64,000 bases of DNA, taken from assembly GCF_000210295.1 (NCBI RefSeq), contig NC_026744.1, positions 1,922,001-1,986,000 on the forward strand, given 5' to 3'. Of this stretch, positions 1-11,201 are shown one piece after another; position 1 is the first letter of the stretch, and every line of letters starts with the position of its first letter. The notes beneath the pieces were generated by a model. That model was not told the origin of the DNA. It made no database searches and worked only from the letters and a program-made list of their open reading frames with translations. The position numbers and the translations under genes were made by a program. The DNA is from Trypanosoma brucei gambiense DAL972 (taxonomy: Eukaryota; Euglenozoa; Kinetoplastea; Trypanosomatida; Trypanosomatidae).

Positions 1-50
1 AAATGAAAAATAAAAAAAAAACAACAGAACATCCTCCCTTTTTCTAGCGA

Positions 51-773
51 CTATGTTCCAAGTGCCTTTTTTGCAACATCATTAAACTTATGGCAAACCC
101 AACGGAGACCCCGGGGCTCCTCTACATGCACCGCAACCTCAAGCGCTGCCAAATCCATGTGTTTGTTGGCCTCAACCAGTTCATTCACCTTTTGTTCCAA
201 GGCGTCAATTCGCTGTAGTAGGCGTCTTTCCTTCGCCTCAGAGGCCTTTGCGCTCGAGGTAATTTCAGCATACAACACAAACGCAAGAATGAAATACACC
301 AGCAACTCAATGAGGAGCTCAGCTCCTGCGGCTACAAGGTGTTCCTCAGACAAGGAAGCGGAGTAACCTTCCCTAAAAGTTTGCCACACCGTTCTCATGG
401 GCCGCGATGAAAAGAAAATTCGACCGCTACGACTCCTTCCACCTCTGCTCGAAGGTGTGGAACCAAGCAATGACCGCACTCGCGGCGCCACCGTGACCGC
501 TCGGTCCTCTTTTGATTTTCCAAATGTCGATGTGGAGCCTTCTCCGGTGGCACCGTCTTGCTTCGACGAGTTGACTGGAGTTGGTTTGTGTTTTTCCTCC
601 ACATGCCACCTCGCCATGACAGAGGAAATGGCTGCAGACAAGTGTCCAAGTCGAAGGCAGACTGTTCGTGTGATACTCGCCCCGTGTTGGGCTTTTTTCA
701 CGGTACGACTAACCATCGGCTTAGACATCTGCCTGATGGCCAGCAGGGCGAAGCGGTAAACTGGTGCTGGCAT
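51..773 (-). CDS. OPA3: OPA3-like mitochondrial membrane protein
   Basis: A 240-residue protein. The N-terminus (MPAPVYRFALLAIRQMSKP) matches the start of OPA3 proteins, where a short hydrophobic stretch is followed by an 'IRQxSKP' motif. Further on come the 'GAELLxE' motif, a hydrophobic membrane segment (around residues 155-175) and a C-terminal coiled coil, all in the family order. Human OPA3 is a mitochondrial membrane protein affecting mitochondrial shape and lipid handling; that role is known for the family and only inferred here. The trypanosome protein has an extra basic, serine-rich insert of about 60-70 residues between the two conserved parts. The frame is open upstream of this ATG, but that extension is a lysine run encoded by a homopolymer, so the ATG at 773 is preferred. 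It is the most 3' gene of the unit in this window. Confidence 0.75.
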   Translation of the reverse strand: MPAPVYRFALLAIRQMSKPMVSRTVKKAQHGASITRTVCLRLGHLSAAISSVMARWHVEEKHKPTPVNSSKQDGATGEGSTSTFGKSKEDRAVTVAPRVRSLLGSTPSSRGGRSRSGRIFFSSRPMRTVWQTFREGYSASLSEEHLVAAGAELLIELLVYFILAFVLYAEITSSAKASEAKERRLLQRIDALEQKVNELVEANKHMDLAALEVAVHVEEPRGLRWVCHKFNDVAKKALGT

Positions 774-1116
774 TTCTCTTTTTTTTTTTTTTTTGAAGCA
801 AGCCGGCCTCCAGATGATGGGACGATAGATAAACCTCAGATGTACTTGCACCTTCTCTCCTTCTTCTTGACTCCCGATACCTTCTTTATGTTATCGCAAC
901 ACGCTACCGAGAGTGTGTGGGTGCGTATAACTGAGTGTATGCCTCACTCACTGTGTCTCTGCAAGAGTAAATTTGTACAGGGTATAATAAAAATATGATG
1001 ATTGAAGACAGTTGGAGAAATAATAGAAAGAATTAAATGATGACTTACCGACATGAAGGTGCAACCGATGCGACCGGCGCGGCTGTTACCACCAAATGCG
1101 AGGGCACAACAAATTC

Positions 1117-1235
1117 CTCGTGCATGGAGAGGGCAAGAAACGAAAGGGAAAAAGAACAGAGGGACATGAGTAAATAATAACAAAAATAATAAAAAAGGGG
1201 AAGAAACGAAAGAGCCAAAAAAAAAAAAAAGAAAC
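1117..1235 (-). promoter_or_regulatory. Candidate trans-splice acceptor for the OPA3-like gene
   Basis: On the minus strand a pyrimidine-rich stretch of over 100 nt, including a run of about 14 T, is followed by AG at 1118-1117. This is the polypyrimidine-AG layout used for spliced-leader addition in trypanosomes. It would give a 5' UTR of about 340 nt. The site is inferred from sequence only. Confidence 0.4.
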
Positions 1236-2562
1236 AACCACCGCAGTAAATAAAAATGAAAAAAAAACGAGGAGGGGGGAGGGAGCTATAACACCGACAT
1301 GCCATGCATTTTATTTGTTTACGACAAGCTACACACCCCACATAAGCACCGTGAATCCCTCACCTACCAAGTAAAAAAGACAAAAAGAAACGAGAAAAAG
1401 CACGTGGAAAGATTTGGTGGGTGTGCAGGTTTGCATGCGTGCACGTCCGTTTGTCTGAGACGGAGAGGGGGGAAAAAAAAGAAAAAAAAAGAAGAAAAAA
1501 CTGTAGAAAAACGAGAGAGACACGAAAAAGGGGCGAGCAAATGTAACATACGGGTGGGATTACGGTACCCGCGATACTGCATTGGATGAATGGGTCGATG
1601 ACGCGTGCATGTGCCTGTATATGCTTATGTATATATTTATATATATATATATATATACATATATGTGTGCGTGTGGGCGCGTGCCTTTGTGTTCGGAAGT
1701 AACATAAGAAGGGTGTGGTAAAAGAAAAAAAAAAATCGGCTATTCCAATCCACATTCTTACATCGCCGTCTTGTAATAATAACCAACAGCTCCAGAAGAG
1801 AAAAGAAAGAAGAATTGAAATGCGCGCGAGTACGTGAAGAGAGGCCACACGTTCAACCACTTGCACAGGGAAGGTGTGAGTCCCATCATGCACTTGTTTA
1901 CCCTTTTCCTCAGTGGGGATATTGGAGAAGTATGCGGGAGCTGCAGTTGTTGTGACGAACTGCGAAATTCTGCCCAACCAAAATTCGCAAAGGCACGTGT
2001 GGACAAGAAACAGAAACAGAAAAAGCGTACCTCAATCCCCGATGTAGAAGACATCATTAGGCAAAACAAACAAACAAGCAAACAAACACGTAGAGACACA
2101 CATTCGTTGAGAAAGAGACGTGTCGCAACGAACAAGAGGGAACAAACAAACAAAAGAAGGACCCTAACAGTAGATAATCTCCTGACACGACACCTGCACA
2201 CTTTCACCTGTACGCAAGTACAAAAAAGAAAGAAACAGCATTGAAAAAAGAAAAAAAAGGAAAAGTCAGGATTAAAGCAACGAAACGGCACCGCGCGCCT
2301 AATCCACAAAATACCCTTCCATTTGTTCGCGTTGGCAATGTATGTATTCCCCTTTTACCTTTTCTTTCTTTTCTTTTCTTTTTGCTAAATATTTACTGTT
2401 CCTCCGACTTTCAGAGACCCACTTTTTTTTTTTTGAAAGCAAATATGACTGTAATCCCACCCTGATATACCTTCTTATTACACTTCACTTCTATTTCCCC
2501 TTCCCCCAAAACACTTTTGGCACGTCCCAATCAATCCCTCTATGTCTCGTTCATTCTCCTTT

Positions 2563-2600
<38 letters not shown>

Positions 2601-2792
2601 TAATTCGCTCCTACACATTACTTCCGCATCACGTCCCAGACAAACCATTCCCTTTTCACATCTTTCCATATTCTTCCTTTCCTTGATTCATTTACTCAAT
2701 GCAAATTTGTCACCGTTTAGAGTCCTCAGTCACTAATCATATGTAAAACCAACTAATCGAGAGAGTGCATGCAGGTGCCAGCACACATATGT

Positions 2793-2829
<37 letters not shown>

Positions 2830-3689
2830 AATATGGCCATAATATAGACAGCAGGAACAGTAATGTGGGAACAACCGCAGTAATTACTACAATATTTACC
2901 ATTATAAGTTGATGGGTGTGTCCCAACTGCAACGAAAGTGAGGTGGGGGTCGGAAAATATAAGGAAGAAAAGAAAAGAAGAAAAAAAGTGTCCTGTTTTT
3001 TTCCCTCGTTACTTAGGCCATTCACTAACTTTTATTTGGGAGGAAGTTTGCGGCGAAAAATGCGCGTTTTGTCCCACTTTAGTCCTTCATTCCTTTTTCC
3101 TCCACCTCCCTTACGGAAGTGCGCAACGGCTCAATCAACAGTTCGCAGGTCCACTTTCACATGGTCATCACATAAACCCCGTGGGTTGATGTCGTGCACA
3201 CCTCTCCCCCTTCACACATGTCGACATACATTCACGAATATATGCATAAGTGCAAATGTAAGTAAATATACATTTAACTTCCTTTCTCATCTTTTCTTTA
3301 CTTTCGTTCTGGCAACATTGCCTTCAGTCTTTTCGTAATACTCGTCCATTGGGTTCGCTTATTACGCTTTGTTCCCCGTGCCTCGTCAGTTTTTTTCCAT
3401 ATATATATATATATATATATATTTATTTATTTATTTATATGGTCCTTCCTCTCCACCTTTATTTCCTTTCAAACCTCTCTTTTTTTTTCATTTACTCCTC
3501 CCCTTCATGACCTCAAAACTTCAACCATTTGCTGCAGCTTTGCATTCCGGTGCGGATGAATTGTATACTTTTTTCTCTATTCCGCCCTTTCCTTTCCTTT
3601 CTTCTTACATTATTTACTCCTTTTTTTTTCCTCTTGTCTCACCCATGCCTTTTCCCCTTTCTTTTAGCCGATCGGTCGATCTTTCTCTC

Positions 3690-3691
<2 letters not shown>

Positions 3692-3726
<35 letters not shown>
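3692..3726. repeat. (CA)n microsatellite
   Basis: About 17 uninterrupted CA units inside the probable 14-3-3 3' UTR. The transcribed strand reads as (UG)n. Confidence 0.95.
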
Positions 3727-3734
<8 letters not shown>

Positions 3735-4020
3735 TTCACTCACTCACATGTGTCATTTTCTTTCTGTTTTTGTTTTTGTTTTTGTTTTCCTCTTGGTGTA
3801 TATAAACAAACATTTATATGTAGATGCAGATATATGTGTATATTTCTTTCTCTTTACGTACTTGCCTTAACCCACAAAATTCAGACACACGCATACACAC
3901 ACACACACACACACACACAAAGACATACACGCACGTCTTCTTTCCATCACGGTGCCGTTAGCCAACCGAGACCAGAAGGCAAGAAAGAAAGAAAAAAAAA
4001 TAGATGGAAATGAAGAAAAC

Positions 4021-4779
4021 TCACTCCAATTCCTCCATCGCAGTTCCGTCATCCCGTCCTTCCGGATGTGCGTCTTCTGTCCATAAGGCGAGGTTGTCAC
4101 GCAACAGTTGCATGATGAGTGCCGCTTCTTTGTGTTGTTCCTCATCCAACACATCCGGATCGCTCAGCGCCTCCTCAAAGGCCTCGCGTGCCAATTGACA
4201 ACCGCGGTCAGGACTCTTCAGGATTTCGTAATAGAAAACGGAGAAGTTTAATGCGAGTCCGAGGCGAATAGGGCTCGTTGGTTTCAATGAAGCGTTGTAT
4301 TGCATTGCCTGCGTGTAAGCCTCCAGAGCCTTGTCCTTCTGTTCCTCTGTATTGGTTTCAATTTCGGCATAGTAACGGTGATAGTCGCCCTTCATCTTGA
4401 GGTAATACACTTTCGTCTCATCCGTCTCAGCATTAGGCAGCAGATGCTTCTCGATAAGTTCCAAAATGTCGATGCAAATGTCACTTAATTCCTTTTCGAT
4501 TTGGCGCTTGAAGGCCTTAATGAGTGTAACATTCTTTTCTTTCTTCAGATCCTCCTTCTGCTCCAGTGCGCTGATGCTTCTCCAACAGGCACGACGGGCT
4601 CCAATGACGTTTTTATACGCGACGGAGAGAAGATTGCGCTCCTCCGACGACAGGACGGGGTTCAGTTTTACGACCCGTTTCATGCAAACGAGGATCTCGT
4701 CATACCGCTCACACTGTTCAGCGATCCGCGCCATGACTGTAAGCTGCTCGCGCTTTTCAGGTATTTGAAAGCCCGCCAT
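4021..4779 (-). CDS. 14-3-3 protein
   Basis: A 252-residue 14-3-3 family adaptor that binds phosphoserine/threonine motifs in client proteins; the family acts as cytosolic dimers. Both family signatures are visible: [19 protein letters not shown] (around residues 48-66, consensus '[19 protein letters not shown]') and [19 protein letters not shown] near residues 218-236. 'NFSVFYYEI' matches the ligand-binding helix. The length equals the usual 245-260 residues. The start is a clear ATG. T. brucei has two 14-3-3 isoforms (I and II), and the neighbourhood suggests isoform II, but I cannot prove which one this is. The gene lies between two unusually long AT-rich spacers, so its mRNA may have a long, regulatory 3' UTR. 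Confidence 0.97.
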   Translation of the reverse strand: MAGFQIPEKREQLTVMARIAEQCERYDEILVCMKRVVKLNPVLSSEERNLLSVAYKNVIGARRACWRSISALEQKEDLKKEKNVTLIKAFKRQIEKELSDICIDILELIEKHLLPNAETDETKVYYLKMKGDYHRYYAEIETNTEEQKDKALEAYTQAMQYNASLKPTSPIRLGLALNFSVFYYEILKSPDRGCQLAREAFEEALSDPDVLDEEQHKEAALIMQLLRDNLALWTEDAHPEGRDDGTAMEELE

Positions 4780-5103
4780 TTTAACCGCTTGTTTTTTCTT
4801 TTGTTTTTTGTTGTTGTTGATATACGCGTTCTTTATTCACTTATTTTCTTCTCTTTTTTTTTTTAATATAGATTTTTTTTGTTTATTCTACGTACTGTTA
4901 TTTAAAGCAAAAATGGTAATAACAGCAACGCTGGTGTAAAGACCCACCTTCACTTGATGCTATTCTCCTCTTTTTTTCTTTTTTTTTTTCAAAAAAAAAA
5001 TGTTGACTTCACCTATTTTGACGTTCTCTTTCCTTCTCACGTTGCTCTATCCTTTTTATTATTGTTATTATTCTTTTTTTTTTTCTCAATTGAATCTCTT
5101 TAA

Positions 5104-5345
5104 CTACAGCACACGAAACAAAAAAAGAAGGAAACAACAACAACAACACGAGACGGTTGTGTACAATGATAATAATGAGAGCAACAGAAGGTGACAAAAC
5201 AAACAAAAGAAAAACAGTAATAAACAAAATTTAAAGTAATAATAAAAATGATAAAAAAAAAAAGGAAACATAAATAGAAACCGAAGATACCCATAATATG
5301 TAGGAATTAAAAAAAAAACAAAGGGAAAAAAGAAAAAAAAACTTC
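5104..5345 (-). promoter_or_regulatory. Candidate trans-splice acceptor for 14-3-3
   Basis: A very long T/C-rich stretch on the minus strand runs from about 5345 down to 5110 and ends in CTGTAG, with the AG at 5105-5104. Use of this AG would give a 5' UTR of about 324 nt. Inferred from sequence only. Confidence 0.4.
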
Positions 5346-5758
5346 GAGAAAACAAAAAAACAAAGTAAAGAAAGAAAGAATCATAACAAACAACAAAAAC
5401 AACAAAAAACAAAAGAAATCGTAAATGGAAAAAAAAAACAGCCATGAGAAAAATGTGTGAAGGCAAGAAATATATGATGAGAGAGGCGAGAAAACAAAAA
5501 GGTGAAGAGGAAAACAAAAAAAATTATAAAAGGGTGTCGTATCATCGTTACATTTCACGCAAAAAAATGTATGAATAGAGTAGAGGCCTTATTGCATTTA
5601 CCATTATAATCATCACGATTATTATTATTATTATTCTTATCCCGTTCTTTTCTATTTGTGTGTGTGTTTTTTTTAAAATTTGATTTCGCAAGGGTTGCTC
5701 CATTCTCGGTACCAGCTTTTCTTTTTTTCTTTTTATTTCTTAAAATAAATTTAAGTTT

Positions 5759-5760
<2 letters not shown>

Positions 5761-5790
<30 letters not shown>
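5761..5790. repeat. (TA)n microsatellite
   Basis: Fifteen uninterrupted TA units in the spacer downstream of the PIF1-like gene. Confidence 0.95.
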
Positions 5791-5794
<4 letters not shown>

Positions 5795-7349
5795 TAAAAA
5801 TTAATTGCCCCATTTTCCTTCTTAATTTCTATATTCACTTTTGCCCCTGCTCCACTACACCTCCGCACAACAAAACAACAACAGAAAGACACCGTTACAA
5901 ATATGCAAACATTCCACACAGCCCGAAACCAACCGCGCTCAAACAAATAAAATAATAACAATAATAATAATAATAAAGGAAACAACAAAAATACAACACG
6001 ATATCATAATAATAAATAACTCTATGGTATTTTCCCCCCTTTCAACAGGTTTCTTTTAGCCAAAAATATTTTCATTTATAAAAAGGGGTAAAGAAATGAC
6101 AAAACAAATCACAACAGGTTGGTAATGATGACTGCAGGTGTACGTTAAGTAAAAGGTTTTGTGGGCTTAAAATATGTTTGCATATGTTTTTCTTTTCTTT
6201 TTTTTTTTTTACCCACCTCTCTTTTCCTCCTCCTCCTTTACGTTTGTGTTGTTGTGCGAAGTAAAGTGTGAAGTGAATTGGGAAGTGATGCGTTGTTATA
6301 TAAATATATATATTTTTTTATTTTTTTAATTTATTCGACTCCCTTCTTTTTTCTTTTTTATTTTTGTGTTTCCTCTCCGCCAATTGTAGAACCTCACTGA
6401 TGTATTTTAACTTCTTTTTTTTTTTTGCGTCTATGGTGCCACAGCGCTCATCGTGTTGAAAAACGGTTCGCGCCGCGCGGGAGAAAAATTGAAAAAAAAA
6501 CAATTGAAAGTGTTTGTGTTTATTTATTTATTATTATTTTTTTTTGCGATTAAATTGTGTGTGTAAAAGTGAGTGAGTGAATGAATGAATGTGGATGTAT
6601 ATATATATGTGTATGTGTATGTGTCTATGGGGTCCTTTTACACATCCTCTGGCTGTTCCATTTACCAATCTACAAAACAAAATAAAAATAAAGAGGAATC
6701 AACTGAATCACGCGCAAACACAAGACCAAAAATAAAAAATTAAAAAAAAGATAAAAATAAAAATAAATAAAAAAGATAATTCGGCCGTTTCATGCAGCAG
6801 AATATGTAGAGGCTCTATATTTCGGATCCCTGAGGCGTATATATATATATATATATTTTCTTCCCTCTTCTTCTTTTGTTCTCTCGTCCTTCTGAAATGT
6901 ATAATGAACGAAGAAATATACGACCTACGGCTCCGAAGTGGAACATAAAACATAAAATAAAAGAAAACATAAAAAAAACGAAGAGGGGAATACTTGTGTT
7001 TGCATATTCATATATAAATATATAAATATATAAATATATATGTGCGTGTGTGATTCGTAAGAGGGGAAGGAAATATATGTTGGACTTCCACCAAAGGAAC
7101 AGTCCGTCATCTAAATTGTAAGGGGAAGGGAAGAAAAGGTGTAGTAAAACAAAAAAAAACAAAAAACAAGAAAGGGTGGGGAAATGTACAAAGGGAAGGG
7201 AGAAACTTATCCTTTAAAACAAAATAATAATAAAAAAACATTAGACAAAACACGATAAAAATACAAGGGTAAGGAAGAACTGTAACAAACAATAAATTTA
7301 AAAAAAAAAACAACAACAACAACAAAGAAACAAAGTTTTTAATTCGATT

Positions 7350-10139
7350 CTATTCCAACGACTCACCAGAGGAGGCCTTGGTGGTGTCAGTCTGCTTTGC
7401 ACCCTCCACCGCCATTTTCTTTTGGCGGCGCTCGTGCATACGTATGGTGCGCTCAGTCTGCTTGATCAGCTTTCGCAACCGTCGTGACACAACCATCGAA
7501 TGTTCTAACGACCCTTTAACAGGACCCGAAAGACCTAACTGCTGTACGGGAACACTTCCACCTTCTTTTGCTGCTCCATTTTGCAAGTACCGGTCTAAAG
7601 AAGTCCCCTGACGCCGTAAATGATAAACCATATCATTACAGCGCTTCCATGAGGACACGGGGTACTCGGCTAACGATGGCAAATTGTCTACGGTATTAAG
7701 TTCACGGTCAAACTTCACACAAGCCTCATTTGCCAGCACCATCTTGGGGTCAAAAGAAGACATACTAAGTTGCTCTGGGTTGCGTACACGACTCATGGCG
7801 ACGTATAACAAATGCTCACAGGGCCACATGCGGGACAGTTCGAGATGGACACGACCAACAAGCGTTAGTCCCTGCACCTTATGGACGGTGAAGGCATATG
7901 CTAAACTAAGGGGCAGGGATACGCTGCTTAGACTGTAGTACTGGGTAATGGGATTTCCACCAACCAAAAATTCCCACGGCGGGACAACAATCGTTTCACC
8001 ACTATGGAACTTAACCACAGGTAAAAGCGGTACGGGCATGCCGCATTCCATCGTGCAGTAAATACGATACCTATCGACGCAGCGGTTCACACGTTCGCAA
8101 CGAAGGGCAACAGGAATATTTTCCATACTACACTCCACGAAGTCCACTACTGTACCAATACTCCCGTTGACTAAACGTGAAGTGAGGTTGGTACGCAAAA
8201 GGACGCGGCACCCCTTCTTTAGCGTAAGCGGTTGCGCGATGGGGTGCTTTGCCATAAGCCTCTGCAGACATTCCTCGTGCTCTGGCGTGTGCAGACCGTC
8301 TCCGCTGGGTATAATCTCCGTCACAGTGGCTCCTATGTCTAAGTCATTGATCAGGCCTGCAACTTCTAGGAAACGCTCGCGTATCGCGTCACGCCAAGCA
8401 ACACTTTCGCTCTGCGGAAGGTAAACGCGTACGGCATGACCATCTTCGTAGATACGGTAGGCAGACACCATGGATGCCCTAGGGATGTCAACTGTGGCTT
8501 GCAGCAATCCACGCAAGTGCTTTGTAAACTCCTCCACTTTGAAATCCTTCGTTGTCCTCATGAGGAGTGTTGCTGTGGTGTCACACCTAAGAGCTGTTAT
8601 ACCCGTCTCCGGCGTAAGGGTGACAGCATCTCCGGGAAGGCGTTTCAGTTCTTCTTCATTCGCTGTGTTTACTTCCTTGTTGGTTGGAAGAAGGTTCACG
8701 GCTGCTGGTACCATAGTTCCCGGAGGAAGCTGTTCAACAGACGCTGTCAAACTTTCCGGCACAAGTCCTACACGCATTTGTTGCAACGCATCTGCAAAAA
8801 GACTGCTCTTGGCTTGGCGAACCTGAGTTTCCAGGCGGATCTTCACGAATTTCTCCCGGAAAGTAGTGGAATGGATTATCGGGGGTTCATTGATCACACC
8901 TAGCTGCAGGAAATCACCACAGAGGATGATTTGCACCCCGCCAAAGGGCACGTCCGGCGCACCAGCTTCTTCACGGAGAACCCTATCGAACTCCTCAAAC
9001 ATTTTCTTAGGCAACATAGACACTTCATCAATGATGATAGCGTCGTAGCTCAATAGGTGGTTCTTTCGCACGAAGTCACCCTGGGCGGAAACTCCCATAG
9101 CGTGGTGGAAGGTTGAACCTCCAATGTGGCAACCAGCAACACCTGTTGTGGCCGTCATTGCAACGCGCAATCCCTCCGCTTGCATCCGTCTACACAAGGC
9201 GCGTAGCAAAACCGTCTTTCCTGTACCAGCACTGCCACCAATGTACATCAAGTGGCCTTTCAGGGCCAGGTTAATGACCTTCTCCTGCTCCTCGTTAAGA
9301 TCAACCGCAACAAACTCATCAGCCAAGCCACCGTCTAGGATATTCTGCAGGTCCGTATCGCCCACAGCATTGACAACGGCGGCGTAACGGCTGTGCGTTA
9401 GGTTGTTAATCTTCACCTGCATCATCTGCTGAATCGCTTCGGCTGGATCTTCAACTCTGCGGTTGCGTAGGATCACCCCGAGGGCACGAATAATTGTTAC
9501 GGGCCAGTTGGAGGGAAGCGTCGCCGTACCCTTCCTCATTCTCTGCGCGAGGTCCCGGAGGACATCGGGCTTCTCAACGTACAGCTGCCGTTTGTTGTTG
9601 ACACCAAACCCTATGCTCTTCAAGCATAAGAAGGATGGTGATGTCTCCGATGTCATACGGCCAGTCAGTGCGTTGTACACCAACGTCGAATGAAGGGGTA
9701 GTTGAGGCTCACCGTCTATTGGCCCCATCGTTTCCTCTTGTGGCTGAATTTGTGGTGGTGTGGCTGCCAGGGGCTCTTCCTTAACTTCAGCGGCGCGCAT
9801 CTCCAGAGTGGCAGGGGGTTGGATGGCGTCTGGCATGTTTTCCTGAGGCAGTGCAACGCCTTCCCGCGCCCCCGTCACTGAAATTTGCGCGTCTGTGGGT
9901 GTTGAGAGGGTCGTCGTTGCTTTGGAACGTCGCTTTGAGCCCCTCTTGGGCTCACGCTTGCGCTCCTTCTCCGTTCCACTGGTGAAGCGCATGGCACAAA
10001 ATAGTGCACCGGCGTTGTAGTCAACAGGCATCAGTGCGGTGCGAACAAGTCCGACAGAAGCGCTTTTACGTGGTAGAGTTGAAGCTGATGTACCCGACAA
10101 CGCCACATTGTACGCTGGTTGGAGGAGCCGACGCAACAT
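7350..10139 (-). CDS. PIF1: PIF1-family DNA helicase, probably mitochondrial (paralogue 1)
   Basis: A 929-residue superfamily 1B 5'-3' DNA helicase. Walker A GGSAGTGKT is at about 301-309, Walker B 'IIIDEVSM' near 368-375, 'CGDFLQLG' near 407-414 and the C-terminal PIF1 signature '[11 protein letters not shown]...[11 protein letters not shown]' near 745-790. The first 50 residues are basic with few acidic residues (MLRRLLQPAYNVALSG), which suits a mitochondrial import signal. Trypanosomes have expanded PIF1 helicases, several of them acting in kinetoplast DNA replication. The neighbourhood suggests TbPIF1, but the paralogue number is from memory. An adjacent paralogue lies at 11202-14348, and 156 bp are nearly identical between the two. 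A basic insert (residues 58-75) and a Lys/Arg-rich tail follow the family core. Confidence 0.93.
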   Translation of the reverse strand: MLRRLLQPAYNVALSGTSASTLPRKSASVGLVRTALMPVDYNAGALFCAMRFTSGTEKERKREPKRGSKRRSKATTTLSTPTDAQISVTGAREGVALPQENMPDAIQPPATLEMRAAEVKEEPLAATPPQIQPQEETMGPIDGEPQLPLHSTLVYNALTGRMTSETSPSFLCLKSIGFGVNNKRQLYVEKPDVLRDLAQRMRKGTATLPSNWPVTIIRALGVILRNRRVEDPAEAIQQMMQVKINNLTHSRYAAVVNAVGDTDLQNILDGGLADEFVAVDLNEEQEKVINLALKGHLMYIGGSAGTGKTVLLRALCRRMQAEGLRVAMTATTGVAGCHIGGSTFHHAMGVSAQGDFVRKNHLLSYDAIIIDEVSMLPKKMFEEFDRVLREEAGAPDVPFGGVQIILCGDFLQLGVINEPPIIHSTTFREKFVKIRLETQVRQAKSSLFADALQQMRVGLVPESLTASVEQLPPGTMVPAAVNLLPTNKEVNTANEEELKRLPGDAVTLTPETGITALRCDTTATLLMRTTKDFKVEEFTKHLRGLLQATVDIPRASMVSAYRIYEDGHAVRVYLPQSESVAWRDAIRERFLEVAGLINDLDIGATVTEIIPSGDGLHTPEHEECLQRLMAKHPIAQPLTLKKGCRVLLRTNLTSRLVNGSIGTVVDFVECSMENIPVALRCERVNRCVDRYRIYCTMECGMPVPLLPVVKFHSGETIVVPPWEFLVGGNPITQYYSLSSVSLPLSLAYAFTVHKVQGLTLVGRVHLELSRMWPCEHLLYVAMSRVRNPEQLSMSSFDPKMVLANEACVKFDRELNTVDNLPSLAEYPVSSWKRCNDMVYHLRRQGTSLDRYLQNGAAKEGGSVPVQQLGLSGPVKGSLEHSMVVSRRLRKLIKQTERTIRMHERRQKKMAVEGAKQTDTTKASSGESLE
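7768..7923 (-). repeat. 156 bp patch nearly identical to 11452-11607 (probable gene conversion), copy A
   Basis: This block within the PIF1-like gene aligns without gaps to 11452-11607 in the neighbouring paralogue, with only 3 mismatches by eye. Sequence on both sides diverges abruptly. It encodes the motif V/VI region ([16 protein letters not shown] through [10 protein letters not shown]). Confidence 0.9.
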
Positions 10140-11201
10140 AACGTATGCACGAGTAAAAGGCTCTTTAACTCGATTTCCTCGGTGGATGTCGTTGGAATAG
10201 TATCAATTGCTGCTGCTGGATCGTTGTAAAAAGGACAACAGCAACCGGGAAAAAGGGGGAAGAGATGGAATTAAAAATAAAAAAAAAGAAAAGAAAATAA
10301 GTGCTTTTCTAGACGCTTAGAGGTAGCTCGTATATATACCTCTTTGTAGCTTGATCTAGTGGGAATGTTTATGGTGTATCTTTTTTGCTCTTTTTTGGCT
10401 TTAAAGATCTTTTCGTTTTCTCTTTTTTTTTTAAACTTGCTGTATGGTTAATCTACTGTTTGTGCGTCTAAGAATAATAACTTTTCGTATTAGGCATAGG
10501 TTGTTACATAAAGAAAAGAGAGATGGAGGTGCAGGTACGAGTGCAAGTGCAAGTGCAAACAAACGGACATACACAAGTACGAAAACGTATGGAAGGTTAA
10601 CATAGTCCATGGTACCAATTTTTAGTCTAAATTACACGCGAACAACAAACGAAACAAAAAAATATATACGAGGGGAGGAATGAAAAGAAACGCCAAAAAT
10701 AAACACGAATTATTCCACCACTCCCGTACACAGCACGTGTAGTCACTGCGAATGGATTTACAAATGTTGTTAGAGCTTCTTTGCCACTTTTGAGAGAACT
10801 TCGCTGGAATGGGAATGGGCAAGAGATAGTAACAACAGTAGTAACGACAAAATCCTTCTCCCTTCCTGTGGCAAGCCATCTTAAGACATACGAAAGGAAG
10901 CAAGCGTGGGGGGACGTAGAGAAGGTATTTTTTTTTTTTTTTGTGACGGAGAGGGAGGAAAACGGTGGGAAAAATCAGAAGCACATACCCTCCGCAATTT
11001 TCAAGGGATCACTGCACCAAATAAAGAATAAGCGGATAAACTGTACAGTTAATGACACAACTATATGGCACCAACAAAATAAAGCACATGAGAGAACCCA
11101 TGTATTGTCGTCCCTCAACCTTGTGCACGCATCCAGAAGCAGTAAATAGCAGAGCACGCGCATTTTACCCGGTATGTTTGTGTGGCAACCCAGCTATGAT
11201 T
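10140..11201. other. Spacer between the two PIF1-family genes
   Basis: The 1.06 kb spacer holds the PIF2-like 3' UTR and the PIF1-like 5' UTR. I see purine tracts on the plus strand (10240-10300, 10926-10941) and no gene. Confidence 0.7.
10216..10298 (-). promoter_or_regulatory. Candidate trans-splice acceptor for PIF1-like gene
   Basis: The minus strand has a T/C-rich tract from about 10298 to 10230, and the first AG after it lies at 10217-10216 (GATCCAG). This gives a 5' UTR of about 76 nt. Further CAG triplets follow directly, so minor alternative sites are possible. Confidence 0.45.

Larger units (their letters stand above)
774..4020. other. 3.2 kb AT-rich spacer between 14-3-3 and OPA3
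   Basis: This spacer probably holds the long 3' UTR of the 14-3-3 mRNA (high-coordinate side) and the 5' UTR of the OPA3-like gene (low-coordinate side). It is made of homopolymers and microsatellites: (TA)n near 1634-1658, 2571-2595, 2804-2829 and 3401-3421, and (CA)n at 3692-3726 and 3894-3918. Open frames in it on either strand are rich in Phe, Leu, Ser, Tyr and Ile because they read through these tracts. I see no convincing gene. Confidence 0.7.
4780..7349. other. 2.6 kb AT-rich spacer between PIF1-like helicase and 14-3-3
   Basis: This spacer contains the 3' UTR of the PIF1-like gene and the 5' UTR of 14-3-3. It is dominated by A and T homopolymers, (AAC)n and (AAT)n stretches and (TA)n at 5761-5790 and 6837-6856. 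Frames here translate to Phe/Leu/Tyr/Ile-rich nonsense. No gene is supported. Confidence 0.7.

Noticed and set aside
1360..2309. Minus-strand frames of 183-205 codons downstream of 14-3-3
   Set aside because: They are Phe/Leu/Ser/Tyr-Ile rich, cross TA and poly-T tracts and lack any domain. They look like translated UTR.
3692..3918. CRISPR-like or satellite array in the CA-rich spacers
   Set aside because: Simple dinucleotide repeats without spacers or unit structure; a eukaryotic genome.
5104..5558. 137-codon minus-strand frame rich in Phe
   Set aside because: Pure readthrough of T-rich sequence, overlapping the probable polypyrimidine tract of 14-3-3.
8436..8903. Plus-strand frames of 118-200 codons antisense to the PIF1-family genes (also 11987-12589)
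   Set aside because: They overlap strongly supported helicase coding sequence on the opposite strand and have no recognisable domain.
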